Part shown: piece by piece, positions 63,439 to 64,000 of the stretch
How positions within the stretch are numbered: position 1 is the stretch's first letter
Layout of the letters: each line of letters starts with the position of its first letter
DNA from: Thiomicrorhabdus sp965603495
Lineage (GTDB): Bacteria > Pseudomonadota > Gammaproteobacteria > Thiomicrospirales > Thiomicrospiraceae
Direction: 5' to 3'
DNA: 64,000 bases
NCBI GenBank assembly: GCA_965603495.1
Contig: CBFDDF010000012.1
Coordinates: 1-64,000 of the forward strand
Made by a program: the position numbers and the translations under genes
Notes under the pieces: generated by a model
Seen by the model: the letters and a program-made list of their open reading frames with translations, nothing else
Told to the model about the DNA's origin: nothing
Databases searched by the model: none

Positions 63439-64000
63439 CACTCACCATTAATGCCATCGCCAATCGATAATCGATAGCATGCAATTCAGATCCGTTTACC
63501 GCGACCAATAAAGGGCCATTCAGAGGAGCATTGTTGCGCACCTCAATTAGAACCCCGGTCGTTAAGCCAATGGAAGCCAAATACCTTAACTCTTCTGGAC
63601 TGCGATTTTTAATACGTTTAAGCCGAACTAGCACCCCGGGTTGCATCTCATTCAAAGCAATCCAGTTTTGTTCAACCACGACACCATCAGCTGAAGGAAT
63701 CGGGGCGCCATGTGGATCATGGGTGGGTTGACCCAAATCGTCCCACATATGATTGGCTAACTTATCGGAAATTGAGTGCTCTAGCACTTCCGCTTCCGCA
63801 TCGACCTCATCCCAGGAATAGCCTAATCGCTCCACCAAATACTGTTCTAGAATGCGGTGCTTACGAACCATATTCAAGGCAATTTTACGCCCAGATTGCG
63901 TTAAACTGACACCATAATAAGGGGCATATTCAATATATCCTTTCTCAGAAAGTTTTCTAAGCATATTTGAAACAGAAGCCTGAGAAATAGACAACCTTTC
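63419..64000 (-). CDS. DtxR/MntR-family metalloregulator, 5' end beyond window
   Basis: About 193 residues are visible. The DNA-recognition helix (ISQASVSNMLRKL, GYIEYAPYYGVSLTQSGR) and dimerisation helices with metal ligands (LEHSISDKL, HMWDDLGQPTHDPHG) are followed by a FeoA/SH3-like C-terminal domain. The first helix of the winged helix is off the right edge. It probably senses Mn or Fe. It overlaps ntrB by about 20 bp, an unusual pairing of metal and nitrogen regulators. Confidence 0.88.
   Translation of the reverse strand, partial: ERLSISQASVSNMLRKLSEKGYIEYAPYYGVSLTQSGRKIALNMVRKHRILEQYLVERLGYSWDEVDAEAEVLEHSISDKLANHMWDDLGQPTHDPHGAPIPSADGVVVEQNWIALNEMQPGVLVRLKRIKNRSPEELRYLASIGLTTGVLIEVRNNAPLNGPLLVAVNGSELHAIDYRLAMALMVSDENEKS

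Overview
The window reads as chromosomal DNA of a sulfur-oxidising gammaproteobacterium of the Thiomicrospira/Hydrogenovibrio/Thiomicrorhabdus kind. This is inferred from a sulfide:quinone reductase, a persulfide dioxygenase, a rhodanese, a membrane c-type cytochrome and gene orders shared with gammaproteobacteria (trigger factor-clpP-clpX-lon-hupB; mltD-gloB-yafS-rnhA-dnaQ; cysS-ppi-lpxH; ntrB-ntrC). No rRNA or marker gene fixes the genus. No phage, insertion sequence, integrase or CRISPR array was seen.

Layout. 1-415: a minus-strand Val-Asp-Val tRNA operon with a near-consensus promoter. 0.6-6.9 kb: the proteostasis block hupB, lon, clpX, clpP, tig. 7.1-12 kb: a small membrane protein, then an operon of a TRIC-type membrane protein, a Lol permease, lolD and an ABC-F ATPase. 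12.1-14.9 kb: sulfide:quinone reductase and an RND-like membrane protein without periplasmic domains. 15-24.5 kb: mfd, a CsiV-like protein, a heme-binding-type protein, hemJ, slyD, a membrane cytochrome c, a YcgN-type protein, a pseudouridine synthase and an AlkD-like protein. 24.6-28.4 kb: a CheZ-like protein, a ZIP-like transporter with two inserted cyclic-nucleotide-binding-type domains, and a FemAB-like protein. 28.6-32.5 kb: the most accessory-looking stretch, with an exosortase, a secreted protein with a sorting tail, a LuxR-type regulator and a small Gly-rich secreted protein. 32.7-37.3 kb: thiamine operon thiC-thiO-thiS-thiG under a TPP riboswitch. 37.5-50.4 kb: DUF3087 protein, hrpA, persulfide dioxygenase, an FKBP, dnaQ, rnhA, yafS-like, gloB, mltD, slt. 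50.4-64 kb: a probable new small RNA, cysS, two cyclophilins, lpxH, a dicarboxylate/amino-acid symporter, rhodanese, pgpA, argG, psd, a P-II protein, a methyltransferase-like protein, ntrC, ntrB and a truncated DtxR-family regulator.

How parts work together. SQR oxidises sulfide to polysulfide or persulfide, and persulfide dioxygenase and rhodanese handle the sulfane sulfur. P-II and NtrBC form the nitrogen-status circuit. The exosortase probably processes the neighbouring secreted protein. That protein and the small Gly-rich protein share an operator-like dyad at the same distance from their -10 boxes, and a LuxR-type regulator lies between them.

Strongest unexplained signals: (1) a 12-bp perfect palindrome, ACCAGGCCTGGT, repeated eight times between 7.7 and 41.9 kb in coding and noncoding DNA; (2) a roughly 93-nt small-RNA gene at 50423-50515 with a perfect consensus promoter, three hairpins and a UCCUCC stretch; (3) the exosortase locus and its shared dyad; (4) the ZIP-like/double-CNBD fusion; (5) an orphan CheZ-like protein; (6) the loop-less RND protein.
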